DNA of 64,000 nt, from contig JAUPFV010000002.1 in assembly GCA_036936605.1 (NCBI GenBank), positions 271,878,770 to 271,942,769 on the forward strand. Direction: 5' to 3'. The translations under genes were made by a program, and so were the position numbers. How positions within the stretch are numbered: the first letter of the stretch is position 1; the number at the start of each line of letters is the position of its first letter. Of this stretch, positions 23,613 to 34,678 are shown one piece after another. This stretch comes from Limnanthes douglasii subsp. nivea (Eukaryota; Streptophyta; Magnoliopsida; Brassicales; Limnanthaceae). The notes under the pieces are model-generated. The model was not told where the DNA came from, searched no databases, and saw only the letters and a program-made list of their open reading frames with translations.

Positions 23613-24017
23613 TGTGGTTTATTTTTGTCTGAGGGTAAGTTTCTAATTTTTGTTTAGAGTTGTGTGAAAGTTTGCGAGTATTTAATATTTGGGTAGAGTG
23701 TATAGGGAGAATTAAGCAGCCTGGTTGTATTTAATTTTCATTACCCTCATTTAATGTTGGTGGTTGGGTATTTATACCCTCATATTTGGGCCTTATGGGA
23801 TTTCGGGTCATGTTTAATGGACCCTGGTCGAGCTTAAGGACCCATAAGTTCTAAGTAGGAGAGTAGACAGCTTAGTCAAGAAGTGATTATGTTTTAAGTA
23901 CTTTAGTTCTGTTCGAACAGTCCAATGGATGATGGTGTCCGAACTGCCCCTGTCCGGTTAGGTAGACATTGTCCGAACTAACCCGGTCTGAAGTGGTGAC
24001 AGAATCCGGACTCATCA
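23613..24017 (-). repeat. 3' LTR of full-length Tat element
   Basis: 405 bp, TG...CA on the minus strand, with TATAAATA at 23769-23776. Matches 33570-33974 apart from about 17 substitutions and no evident indels. Confidence 0.93.
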
Positions 24018-24034
24018 GTAGCCTCTTTTTTAGG
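24018..24034 (-). promoter_or_regulatory. Polypurine tract
   Basis: Minus strand CCTAAAAAAGAGGCTAC directly next to the 3' LTR. A purine run here primes plus-strand DNA synthesis in LTR elements. Confidence 0.6.
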
Positions 24035-24357
24035 TGGTGTTCAAAGACCTTTGGCAAGACCTAAAAAACAGTCTGTTGTTAGTGACAGTTACATCCGGAC
24101 AGGTCCTTCGAATTGTGTTTATAGTGTTACCCGGACTGAAAAAGTTCTTTGAATCTAAACGGTTTTTTGCCAAAGTTCGTGGGACATGTGTCTCTCTCTG
24201 GTTCGTTATTTCAGCCGTTTTTTCACCTTGAATTTCGCTCCCACCTTCTCTGAAAAGCAACCTCCTCATTAAATGAAGGTGACATCAGCGCCGTTTCTTA
24301 ATCATTGCAAATCCTTTCGAATTCTCCTAGGAATCAAAGCACCTTTTGGGGGTTTAC

Positions 24358-24365
24358 TATAAATA
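24358..24365 (+). promoter_or_regulatory. TATA box of the antisense gene
   Basis: TATAAATA on the plus strand, 97 bases before the ATG at 24462, followed by a CT-rich leader. It points opposite to the element's own transcription. The old copy has TATATA in the same place. Confidence 0.6.
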
Positions 24366-24461
24366 AAACACTTTTCCACTGTTTTACCATCATCTTCATA
24401 TTCACTTTGCTAATTTTCAGAGCTTTCTCTCTCAAATACAAGTTCTTCTTTTTGGTTGTTT

Positions 24462-27425
24462 ATGTTCACGACTAGGAACGCTTTAATCAGAGGCGGGTAG
24501 CTTAATCTATCAGAGCTAGAAAAGGTACAAAAAATTGAAAGGGAAAGGTGCATTGCAGCAGGCCTACCTACCCCCCCCCCCCATCGACAAACCAATAACC
24601 TCAAATACAGAGCCTGACCAGGGTTCCTCCTCAACAAGAAGTTTCAAACCGAGGAGATTGTTTCAAACCAACCTCTCTCCCATTCTCTCAGGTTCATCGG
24701 TTCAAGAATCAGAACCCACCGTTGAACCAGGGCTAGCAGTTACCAGCTTAAAAAAGCCTTCCCCATTTATAGTTATGGGGTCAGATGCAGATACCTCTCC
24801 CAACAAACTGGTCGATCGAAGAAGAGGCCGGCTGGTTAAAGGGCAGGCTTCCAAAGGCACCCCTTCAAAATCAGGGGCCAAAGACAGTAATACAGGGTCA
24901 GAGGCACCCGTAAAAGCACCTCAGGACAGGCTGTCCGGACCGGAGGCCACTAGCTCAAGCCTTCGAGTAGAGACTACCACATTTGAGCCCCAACCGGAGG
25001 CCAGAGTTCAGGAGAGTATTGAAGCTCAACAGTCTGGAGATCAGACTGAACCAACTTCTAATTCCCCCCTCCCAAAGACAACTGAAAACCCCTCCTCTGT
25101 AATGGAAGAAGTAATTGAGGATTCCATCGAAGAAGCTCCGTTCGAGTCTGAACCCTCCGGACAAACTTCTGATGCTGCTGCTGCCAAGAAAGATAAGGGC
25201 AAAGAGAAACTATTCCTTATGCACCCAGAATTACCAGAAATCCTCGAAGGAAAAGTGGGACCTTGTTTCAACAAGGTAAACGTTAAATATTTTCTTGCCT
25301 TACAAAAAATCAACTATGCTTTCATCCATACAGCCGAGTTGGGCCGGATGCGTACAAAGTGGGGGATTCCGGAGAACGTGAAGATAAGAATCCATATAGA
25401 CCCTGAAACCCCAATGGACTGCAAACTCAGTGAAATAGTTATCTTCACTGAGCTTTTTAACTAGGGTTTAAGGTTCCCCTTAGATCCGGAGATAGTTAGG
25501 TATTTCCACCTTATCAAGCTTTGCCCTAGTCAACTGAGCCCCAACGCCTGGTACACACTTATGTCTTGCATCATGGCCTCCAGGCTCTCAGGGATTCCTT
25601 TACCAATAGAGGAATTCGTAGTTGTGGCCAGTCTCTGCAGAAACCACCACATTCCCTTCTATCACTTCAACATGGGTGATAATTATAAAGCAGGGATAAC
25701 CTGCTTGAGTCGGAGAGAAATTGGAGGATTCAATTCCTGTTCGTAAGCGGCGCTTGGGAGAATGGGAGGAAAATCAAAGCTGGAGTCAATCCGAGTCTCC
25801 TCACCAGCAGATGGAGAAGTGATCGTAAGAATCCTACCTTACATTCTTATTTTTACTTTTATTGAATTTGCTTAAACTGACTGGTCTTGTCTTTTTTTCT
25901 TAACAGAGCTACCCAAAGACTTAAATGACTATTTAAAGGCCGGGCAGACCACTTGTACCAAGATCAACACTTGGGCTGGTGAAAAATGGGGGAACCATTT
26001 TCATGAGGCCTGTACCGGAGGCAATTTCGCAAGGTCTCACCTCTGGAACACTACTGGTCGGAGGGACTTGACCTGGGAAGAACTCACCACTCCACCCCTC
26101 CGGATGTAGTCCTGAAGAGAACACACGAACCGGATGGGTCATTATACTTGCCAGGTCGAGCCAAGGCCCCAAATAAAATGAAAGGCAAGAAAGGGAAGGG
26201 TAAGAAGAGTGCGGTTCAGGCCAACCCTGCTGAAGTGGAGGAAACTTCTCGAAAAACTCAAGAGAGGCCAGCTCAAAGTCAGATTGATGCTGCTCTCCTA
26301 GAAGTGGTGGAGCAGGAGAGTGCTAGGGAAGAGGTTGGGTCTCCCAAACCTCCAAGGTTCCCCAAGAGAGACCAAAAACGTGGAGCAGAAAACAAGGAGA
26401 GGGAGGCCAAAAAGAAAAAGACCTCCAGGGGTGATGAACTTTCTCTCCGGCCTCCGGAGCCTCTCCCTCCTGTTGACCCTACTGACCCAACAAGAGCAGA
26501 GGAGATCCCTGGTGACTTTCGAACTGACGAGGTTGGAGGAGGAGACCTCAGCATCGATGGTGTTGACATCACAGGGCTTGATGAACTTGGTAACTATTTT
26601 GCAAACCTTCCCAGAGATGACTTTGTTGGGCCTTACCTCCCTCCGAGCACTTCAAACACCGTCACCTTTAATGGTAAGACTATCACTGTTTCAAGTGAAA
26701 GAGATGCTATAACCCACTCTATTCTGAGTACCGTTCAGCCAGTGTTGGTCCTGGAGAAGTAAGTACAAGGTCAGGAAATGATCATCACCTCCCTTAACTC
26801 TGACAAGGAAAAACTGTCCAACGACCTCCTCACTGCCACCCAAAATGCTGATATTTTGAAAGGAGAAAACGAGGAGCTAAAGAAGAGTTAAGAGGGGTTG
26901 ACCACAAAGGGTGCCACCTTCGAGGATACTATCAAAGATCTCCGGGAAAAGCTGTCCGGATTAGAGAAAGATCTCACCTCTTCAAAAGAGGAGGCGAAGG
27001 CCAAGGACCAAGTCATCCATAACTTGACAAATGACAAGATTGCGCTCAAAAATTCAATGCCCAGGGCTGCAGAGGAGAAAACGGATCTGCTAAGGGAGCA
27101 AGAGGCCAAAATTCAGGCCAAGATTGATGCTTATGCCAACAATGTAATAGATACTCAAGAGCAAATGTATACCAAAGTGAGGTCGGACATGGTCTTGCTT
27201 TTTCATGAGAAGTTCCCGAAGAGGAACCTGGGAGATTTGTGGCTTCATGTAGAGTACGAAGACCTTCCTTTTCACACTATGGTTGATGAAGACTTATACG
27301 ATTATTCTAGTGCTTCCTCCTCTGACGAAGAAGAGAACACCGGGGAGAGCCCAAATGAGGAGAAGGACGATCCCAAGAAGAAGAAGACAAGTGAGGCTGA
27401 GCCATCTTCAAAGGCTCAGTCTTAG
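24462..27425 (+). pseudogene. Antisense gene of Tat element (Transposase_28-like)
   Basis: On the strand opposite gag-pol, between 3' LTR and integrase, as in Grande/Retand-type elements. Starts MFTTRNALIRGG at 24462 (chosen because the old copy starts identically). Order: Pro/Ser-rich N-terminal region, a conserved block around 25200-25730 (EIVIFTELFN, GLRFPLDPEIVRYF, QLSPNAWYTL, IPFYHFNMGD) resembling Pfam Transposase_28, then basic and acidic stretches and a long coiled coil (26890-27150) ending in an acidic Ser/Glu tail. One intron. Breaks: TAG for Trp at 24498, frameshift at the C12 run (24571-24582), TAG at 25462, frameshift near 26100, TAA at 26760 and 26889. Long open parts remain. 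No known biochemical function. Confidence 0.78.
25825..25906 (+). other. Intron of antisense gene
   Basis: GTAAGA...TTTTTTTCTTAACAG, 82 bp, with a strong pyrimidine tract. It falls between NPSLLTSRWRSD and LPKDLNDYLKAGQ. The old copy has a 94-bp GT-AG intron at the same point, so it is conserved. Confidence 0.75.
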
Positions 27426-27931
27426 ATTATGAATTATCTTTTGTGTGTGTGTTTTTTTGTTTTGATTAAACTAAAGTCCGTGGAAGGCCAAGGCATTTCT
27501 GTAATTGTGTCCGGCATTTGACGGGATAGATCTTTTGTTTTGTGTGACAGTTTTAAAGTCCTTGGAAGGCCAAGGCACTTGGGTTATTTCAATGAATATC
27601 TTTGTTTTGCATAACTCTTGCATTCTTTCATAGTTTGTTTCAATTTTGGTGGCTAGTGTTTAAACAACCCCTAGTTATTTCATAAATATTCTAAAGCGAG
27701 AGTGTTTAAATTCTCCGATAACAAATGTTTAAGTAGTCATCATTCCTTTAATTCAATCTGGATGGTGTGACAAGAAACAAAGTAAAAACACTTCGAATTT
27801 TTAAGAAGGTATCAAATTTTATAAAAAAGCTCGGACACCTCATTAAAACCTCCCCGCGCCACCAGGGTAGGAAAGAGTATGCCCCCAAATATTTACATGG
27901 ATTTTTAAACAAGTAAATATTTACATAGCTT
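27426..27931. other. Spacer between convergent antisense gene and integrase
   Basis: Probable 3' region of both transcripts. It holds two direct repeats GGAAGGCCAAGGCA (near 27481 and 27564) and T-rich stretches. No gene seen. Confidence 0.5.
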
Positions 27932-28893
27932 CTACTCCAAGTACAACCGGAGATGCTCAATATTCCAAGGGTGATTCAAAACCCTTCCATCCTTGTCTTC
28001 TAGCCAGTATGTTCCAGGTTTGAGCCTTTCAATGACCATATAAGGTCCTTCCCAAGTTGGGGCCAGTTTGCCGAGCAGCTTCTCTTTAGTGTGTAAGAAG
28101 ACTTTCCTTAACACCTTGTCCCCCGGCTGAAGATCTCTTCTTTTAACTCTGGAAGCAAACCTGCTTCTCATCAAACCCTCATAGTGTGCAGCTCTAAGGT
28201 GAGCCTTAACTCGTCTTTCCTCTATAAGGTCAAGCTGACCCCTGATTGCCACTTCGTTAGCGTGTTCGGAGAAATTGTGAACTCGAAAGGAATGGAGAGT
28301 TGCTTCTATGGGAGCTATGGCATCCATCGCATAGACCAAGGCAAAAGATGACTCTTGTGTTGCAGCCCCAAGTGTAGTCTGGTAGGCCCACAAAACCTCT
28401 TATAAATAACTAGGCCATTTTCCAACAGCCCCTTCTAAATTTTTCTTCAAACCGGACAGTATAGTTCTGTTAGCCACTTCAACTTCACCATTTTCTTGTG
28501 GGTGGAAAGGTGAAGAGAAACAATGTTGTATACCCCTAGAGGCACAGAAACTCTCCATTTCCTTATTGTCGAACTGTGGCCATTGTCTGTCGTTATCTTC
28601 TGTGGAACATCAAATCTGCAATAGATATTGGATAAAATGAATTTTATGACAGCTTTTGATGTTGTACCTGCCAACGGGGCTGCTTCAATCCACTTCGAAA
28701 AATAATCAATTGCGACAATTATTGTCCTGCGTCCTCTGGATGCCATCGGAAGAGGTCCCACCAAATCCAACCCCCATCGAGCAAAAGGTATAGGCTCGGA
28801 AATTGACTCTAAAGGGATGGCTGAGACATGGATTTCATTGCTATATCTCTGGCATGGGTCACACCTTTTCACCAGCTCCTTAGCATCTTGCAT
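27932..28893 (-). pseudogene. Ty3/gypsy integrase, broken
   Basis: First frame (28447-28893) has the end of the zinc domain (CDPCQRY) and the catalytic core: RWGLDLVGPLP with the first Asp and ITTDNG with the second. After a frameshift, near 28490, an NGEVEVANRT segment holds the catalytic Glu. Then a TAA stops the frame before EVLWAYQTT. The second frame (27932-28393) is the C-terminal domain (PGDKVLRKVFL, LAPTWEGPYMVIE, NHPWNIEHLRLYL). All three catalytic residues are visible but not in one frame, so no working enzyme. Confidence 0.88.
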
Positions 28894-30302
28894 TATAGAG
28901 GGAGCCAGTCAATAAAACTCTCCTTGCTAGAGCCCTGAATCCACAGTGAGCTGGTCCCTCACCATCATGTAATTCAGAGAGGACTATTTGAGATTTATCA
29001 TCCCCCAAACATCGTAAAAGGGGTCTACTGTAAGACTTATTATAAAGAACATCTCTTAGTATGATAAAACCACGAGCCTTGTACTTCATTTTTCTTGCTA
29101 GTGATTTATCCAGAGGCAAGATGCCATCAGAGAGATACTGCATGAGAGGAAATCTCCAATCTTGAGGTTTTTTCATCTGTACATCGAAAATTTCTTCCTC
29201 TTTACCCACATTGAGTTGAATGGAAGGGCACTCCAACACATGGATACAAGGGTATGACTCAGTATAGGCTATGGTTGCCAAGGAATCTGCTAGTTCATTT
29301 TCTGTTCGGGGTATGTGCTCATAGACGATGCTTTTGAACTTTAATGCCTCATTTTTAAAAATAAGTAAATACATCACTAGTTGCTCCTTTTTAGCTTCAG
29401 ATTGACCCTGTGCATGATGGATAAGAAGCTGCGAATCGCTCATTAACTTGACCCTTTTGGCTCCACAAATGAAAGCCAACTTCAAACCAGCTATAGCAGC
29501 TTCATATTCGGATTCATTTTTAGAAGCCTTAAAAGCAAAGCATATAGCCTGGTACATGTTGTCACCATACTAAGAGGTCAAGCATACCCCTGCACCACAT
29601 CCCATAGTACTTAATCCACCATCTGTCCGGACAATCCAGACCTTTTTATCTTTCATCTCAGTCATTTGCTTTGTATCCATATCTGAGTGGAATTCAACTA
29701 AGAAATCAGCCACATCCTGGGCTTTAATTGTTGTTCGAGGAGCAAAATCAATATCGAAGTCCCCTAGCTCTACTGACCATTTAGTCATTCTACTTGAAAT
29801 GTCAGCCTTTTGAAGAACATTCTTCAAGGGAAAGGATATCCGGACGATAATAGGATGAGCCTGAAAATAAGGCCTCATCTTCCTTGCAGCAATTACCAAG
29901 GCTAATGCTAATTTTTCGAGCTTTAGATAGCGTTTCTCTGCATCTATCAAGCTCTTGCTGATGTAGTACACCGGATGGGGGTAATTATCTACCTCTCTTA
30001 TCAATACAGCACTGATGGCACAACTGGAAACTGCCAAGTATACGAAGAGTGTCTCTCCATCAACAGGTTTAAACAAATCCCTTTCCACCCTTTAAAGTTT
30101 GAAAAAACGGGGCGCATCTGTCTGAAGACCTTGAGATGAATCGATTTAAAGCAGCCAACCTCCCAGTCAACCGTTGTACTTCTTTAATATTCCGAGGAGG
30201 CTCCATTTGAAATAAAGCATTAAGCTGGTCTGGATCGGGCTGTATCCCTTGCTCACTTATTATATACCCAGGAATTTCCCGGACTGCACTCCGAACACAC
30301 AT
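28880..30302 (-). pseudogene. RNase H and archaeal-type RNase H of Tat element
   Basis: Three frames. 30069-30302 holds the RT end and the start of RNase H (PDPDQLNALF, RLTGRLAALNRFIS). 29570-30088 holds RNase H (LFVYLAVSSCA, VYYISKSL) and the beginning of the second RNase H (RTDGG). 28880-29557 holds its remainder (NESEYEA, LMSDSQ, ENELADSLA) and the HHCC-like start of integrase (ELHDGEGPAHCGFRALARR). A stop at 29568 divides the second RNase H just after its first catalytic Asp. Compare 557-1423, where this stop is absent. Confidence 0.85.
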
Positions 30303-31081
30303 TTCTCTGGATTTAGTTTCAAATTTAATTTTACTAAGTTAGCAAAAGTTTCTTGGAGATCCGCCAAGTGTAGTTCTTCATCCATACTTTTTACCATCAT
30401 GTCATCAATGTACACTTCCATGTTTCTTCCAATTTGATCAGCAAAGGCTTTGTTTACTAACCTCTGATAGGTAGCCCTAGCATTTTTTAACCCAAATGGC
30501 ATCACTTTGTAACAATAAAGACCCATATCAGTGACAAACGTGGTATGCTCCTGATCCTTTGGGTCTACCTGAATCTGATTGTACCCGGAGAAGGCATCCA
30601 TGAAAGACAGTAGCTTATTCCCAGAACTGGAATCCACAAGCGGATCAATCCAGGGGACCGGGTATAAATTTTTTAGGCAAGCCCTATTGAGATCTGTGAA
30701 GTCAATGCACATACGCCACTTGCCATTTTTCTTTTTCACTAAGACCTGATTGGTTGTCCACAAAGGATACTGAGACTCCTTTATATGCCCCATTTTAGTA
30801 AGCCTGTCGACTTCTTGAACAATAACATCAGCCTTTTCCTTGGAAAAAACCATTCTCTTTTGTACCACATGTGCTATGTCTCTCCGGACGGATAGGTAAT
30901 GTGATATAATATCTGCTGGAACTCCAGTAACATCAGCATTGCACCAAGCAAAAACATGCCGATGGTCTTTTAGGAACTTCAACATTTTACTCTTCAGTTT
31001 GGATGTCATTTTGGACCCTATCTTAATATTTTTTCCTTCTTCCAAAGAATGTGTTTCAACTTCTTCAATCGGTATCAACAC
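30260..31081 (-). pseudogene. Ty3/gypsy reverse transcriptase domain
   Basis: 273 open codons. VLVKKKNGKWRMCIDFTDLN, FMDAFSGYNQIQVDP, MPFGLKNARATYQ and YIDDMMVKS carry the three catalytic aspartates. The frame is lost at KFLG near 30262 by a frameshift relative to the copy at 1535-2410. Otherwise an intact core. Confidence 0.9.
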
Positions 31082-31306
31082 TCCAGGGGTCTCTCTAGTG
31101 TCATCAATTTCACCCTCACCCCCAGAAATCCCCTCAAACTGTTATTCTTCATTGATACGAACTGCCCCCAACGTCCGTGGGGCCAGTGCTGTGGCATAAC
31201 ACTCTCTTGCAATCTTTTGGCTGCTCCGAACAACTCCCACTTGTCCTTGAACAACATATTTCAAACATTGGTGGACTGTGGAAGCCACTGCATGCATCCT
31301 AGAGAG

Positions 31307-32182
31307 CTAAGACCTCCATAGAATAGCATTATAACAAATGGGACAATCCACCACAATAAAAAATATTCTAACCATCTTCTTAAAAGGGCCCTTTCCCAAC
31401 ACAACTTCCTCTTCGAACTCCCCGATCACATCTGCTGAGCTTCCAGTGAAACCCATAATTGATCTGTCCGAACACTGGATTACGGTTGGATTTTTCATCT
31501 TTTTGTAAGAGGTTAAAAAGAGGATATTGGCTGAACTCCCAGTATCCACCAAGATTCGTCTTATGTCATTGTCCCCAATGGATGCTCCTATGACAACAAC
31601 ATCTTCATGAGGGCCATCTATATCCCTTAAGTCATCCTCATCGAAAACAATGAAGGGAAATAGAATTTGTGATTGATAGGAGGTCATGCCTCCTTTCAGC
31701 TGGGTAGCTAAAGTGTAAACGTGCCTCTTCCTTGAAGAAGCAGTATGAGCTGTTATAGTATCCCCTCCGAAAATTGTGAGTGACTCAAAAAACTTAATAA
31801 GTCCCGATAATGTTTTACAACGTTCCTCAATAGCACCCACTCTGTTTCGAGTTGGATCAGGATCCAAGTACTCTGACTCTACATCAAATCTTTTAATTAT
31901 AACCATAGCTCCCTCCGGAGCAGATGTGCCTACATTATTTGGACCAGCCCGATGAGCATTATCTGGCCTATTTCCTCCTCTTCTTTTGACATATGCCCCC
32001 AGCTTTCCTCTTTCAATTAAATTCTGGACTTCTTGCTTTAAAGCAATACAATCGTCAGTGGTATGGCCAGTATCATTATGGTACTGATAGAAGGAATTGT
32101 TACGATGTTCCCTAGGATATTGCAGTGCAACCGGCCTTCTATAATGTACTTCTTCCTTGGTTTTGTCATAAATAGTGGCCAC
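31307..32182 (-). pseudogene. Gag zinc region plus aspartic protease
   Basis: 291 codons begin with the gag C-terminal YHNDTGHTTDDCIALKQEV motif and run through the linker to the protease site LVDTGSSANILF (about residue 220). The end, YNAILWRS, corresponds to YNAILGRSWL in the left element, with Trp for Gly and then a stop. Frame breaks separate it from gag (at about 32183-32330) and RT (31082-31306). Confidence 0.87.
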
Positions 32183-32329
32183 ACCTTCTTTTAAATCTGC
32201 AAACCACTCCGGTTGAACCCAAGGTCCTCTCTTATTTCTAGATTGTTGACTCTAGGCAGGCGCAGCTGGCTGAGACTGAGCTTTAGCTCTGTTATGACCC
32301 TGCCCGGCCTCCCTTGCCTTGTTCCCGGA

Positions 32330-33493
32330 CTAATTTTGGTTGGGGTTTGGTGCAACCGGGGCAGACCTTACCTGCCTGTGCACCCTAGTTTTCTTTGTTT
32401 CATCAACGTTAATTTGCTTTCCGACCTGATTCAGTAGACCTCCCCAAATCTTGGCTTTCTTTATGGTCACTGAATCAGCTAAATTTCCAGGGTTTAAGCC
32501 CTGCCTCAAAGATGTTATGGCTACTTGCTCAAAGCAATCAGCCAACCCATTTTTGGTGTTTACAAAACGACTTATATATTCTTTCAGTGATTCGTTCGGT
32601 TTTTGGGCACAATGGATAATTGTGTCCCCATTGCCCTTCAATTCCTTACTTCCAACAAACTGCCTTCGAAAGGCCACCCAAAAGGTATCGAAATTTCTGA
32701 TGCAGCCCTGTGGTAGGCTGTTATACCACTTCAGAGCACTCCCCGTAAAGGATTGGGAGAATGCTCTACATAGTAACTTGTCTTCATCATCGAAGTTCAT
32801 CATAAAGTTTTTAAATTGTTCCAAGTGGTTATCCGGATCTTTACTGCCATCGTATTTCTCCATTTTTGTACTATCGAACCTCTTAGGAAGGTTTCCGGAC
32901 AGGATCTTGGAAGACAATGAAGATTGTCTCCAATTCCGGCCACGACTGAAAACGGTATCCTCATTGGGAGTTGCAAAGATACCTGGTTCATCATGGAAGG
33001 CAAAAGGATCGACCAACATCCGGTCTACGTGTCTCCGGTTATGAGATGATCCTTTGCCTATATTCCTCTTTAACTTCCCATGTCTATCTCTTTTTCTTGA
33101 ATACTTTTTAATCAACTTTTGTTTCTTTTTAGATCGACCCTCATCACTGCTGGAGGACAAGGATTCTTCAACTCTATCTTCGTCTGAGGAGCTACTGGAA
33201 GACTCTGAGTCTGAATCAGAGCTCTCCACTGGCTTGGACCGGTGAGACTTTTTGGAGCTAGCATGAGTCTTCTTGGTACTCACATGGGTCTTCGAAGGCT
33301 CGTGCTCTCTAGGGTTGTCGGTATGATGAGCAACTGATGCCTTTGACTTCTCTTTTATGCCCATATATGCCTTCTCTTCCCTCAGAGCTTCTATCTCGCC
33401 ATTTAATCTATCACGCTCCTCGATGGTATATTCATCATTTTCACCCACCACTTCAAGCAAAGCTGGTGGTACTTCTGGGGCGTCCAGATTCAT
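32330..33493 (-). pseudogene. Gag of Tat/Retand element
   Basis: 387 open codons from MNLDAPEVPP. Acidic start, then Ser/Lys-rich low-complexity region, then capsid-like part (LPKRFDSTKMEKYDG, FRRQFVGSKELKG, ESLKEYISRFVNTKNG) and a basic end. It is the longest intact gag in the window; the frame ends at a TAG near 32330, where related copies read on toward the zinc region. It lies 54 bases inside the PBS, the expected position. Confidence 0.9.
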
Positions 33494-33546
33494 TCGGACT
33501 GATTTTTTCTAAAGGTTTCGAATGCTAGATTCAGGCACCGTCGTAC

Positions 33547-33564
33547 TCCCACTGTGGTCGCCAA
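33547..33564 (-). promoter_or_regulatory. Primer-binding site of full-length Tat element
   Basis: TTGGCGACCACAGTGGGA on the minus strand, five bases from the LTR. Identical to 4865-4882. Confidence 0.65.
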
Positions 33565-33569
33565 TTTGG

Positions 33570-33974
33570 TGTGGTTTATTTTTGTCTGAGGGTAAGTTTG
33601 TAATTTTTGTTTAGAGTTGTGTGGAAGTTTGCGAGTATTTAATATTTGGGTAGAGTGTAGAGGGAAAATTAAGCAGCCTGGTTGTATTTAATTTTCATTA
33701 ACCTCATTTAATGTTGGTGGTTGGGTATTTATACCCTCATATTTGGGTCTTATGGGCTTTCGGGTTGTGTTTAATGGACTCGGGTCGAGCTTAAGGACCC
33801 ATAAGCTCTAAGTAGGAGAGTAGGCAGCTTAGTCAAGAAGTGATTATGTTTTAAGTACTTTAGTTATGTTCGAACAGTCCAATGGATGATGGTGTCCGAA
33901 CTGCCCCTGTCTGGTTAGGTAGACATTGTCCGAACTGACCCGGTCCGAAGTGGTGACAGAATCCGGACTCATCA
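33570..33974 (-). repeat. 5' LTR of full-length Tat element
   Basis: 405 bp, TG...CA, TATAAATA promoter at 33726-33733. The U3 end has five or more GTCCGAAC/GTCCGG-like motifs. Next to the PBS. Confidence 0.93.
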
Positions 33975-34570
33975 GTGTGAATATTAAACAAAATTCATAA
34001 ATGGAGTTCTCAACAAAGAAGTTTATGTGAAGTATCCCAATGGATTTGTACTTTAAAAAAATAAAATAAAATTATGCATGCTTATTAAGTCTTTATATGA
34101 TTTTAAACAAGAACCTAAGAAATGGTATGAAAAAATAAATCATGTGATTGAATCTGATGGGTTTAGACATAATACGGTAGACAAGTGTTTACACCGAGGT
34201 TTGTGATGATATAATAATCATTATGTGCATATATGTAGATATTTAATATTGAGTAGTGATATAGAATGAATATTGAAATAGAGGATTATTAATTATAGAG
34301 GATATTCATTTGCGATGAGTAAATTAAGTCAATTTACTATAAACCAACTATGGAATATTGAAATGCGATTGGAAGGGTTCTTGGATACTTGAAAAGGACA
34401 AAAAATATGTGTCTTCAATAGATGGATTACACAACCAAAATAGTGCTAAATAAAACTATAAACAAACATGTTGGTAAAATAACTACGTATGTGAGATCAC
34501 CGCTTAGTAAGGTGATAAACTATATTTGAAAATAATTACGTATGTGAGATCACAACAATAGAAAATATGT
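33975..34570 (+). mobile_element. Copia remnant, 3' half (RT/RNase H)
   Basis: Continues the copia remnant that stops at 23612. Translated pieces: EVYVKYPNGFVL, SLYDFKQEPKKWYEKI, ESDGFRHNTVDKC (RT), then at about 34350 an AIGRVLGYLKRTKN segment (RNase H lead-in). A 23-base direct repeat containing ACGTATGTGAGATCAC occurs at 34479 and 34529. Confidence 0.68.
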
Positions 34571-34678
34571 GTGTGTTTGAAAAAACTATGTTTGAATGAA
34601 AAAATATATTTTGTCGATAAAATACAAAATTATCATATCGTTAAGAATGAGTAAAATTAATCAATATTTTTGAAATAA

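Larger units (their letters stand above)
23613..33974 (-). mobile_element. Full-length Tat/Retand Ty3/gypsy element
   Basis: A 10,362-bp element with two 405-bp LTRs that differ at about 17 positions by hand count (about 4%). Minus-strand order: LTR, PBS, gag, protease, RT, RNase H, archaeal-type RNase H, integrase. It also carries a gene on the opposite strand before the polypurine tract and 3' LTR. It lies inside a copia remnant. Flanks give an imperfect target duplication (ATGTG / GTGTG, 4 of 5, if the LTR is taken one base longer). Stops in integrase and frameshifts in pol make it non-autonomous. Confidence 0.92.

Noticed and set aside
32451..33044. A 197-codon plus-strand frame opposite gag, with a similar one at 3932-4363
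   Set aside because: Shadow of the gag gene; its apparent conservation follows from gag on the other strand, with no start context or domain.
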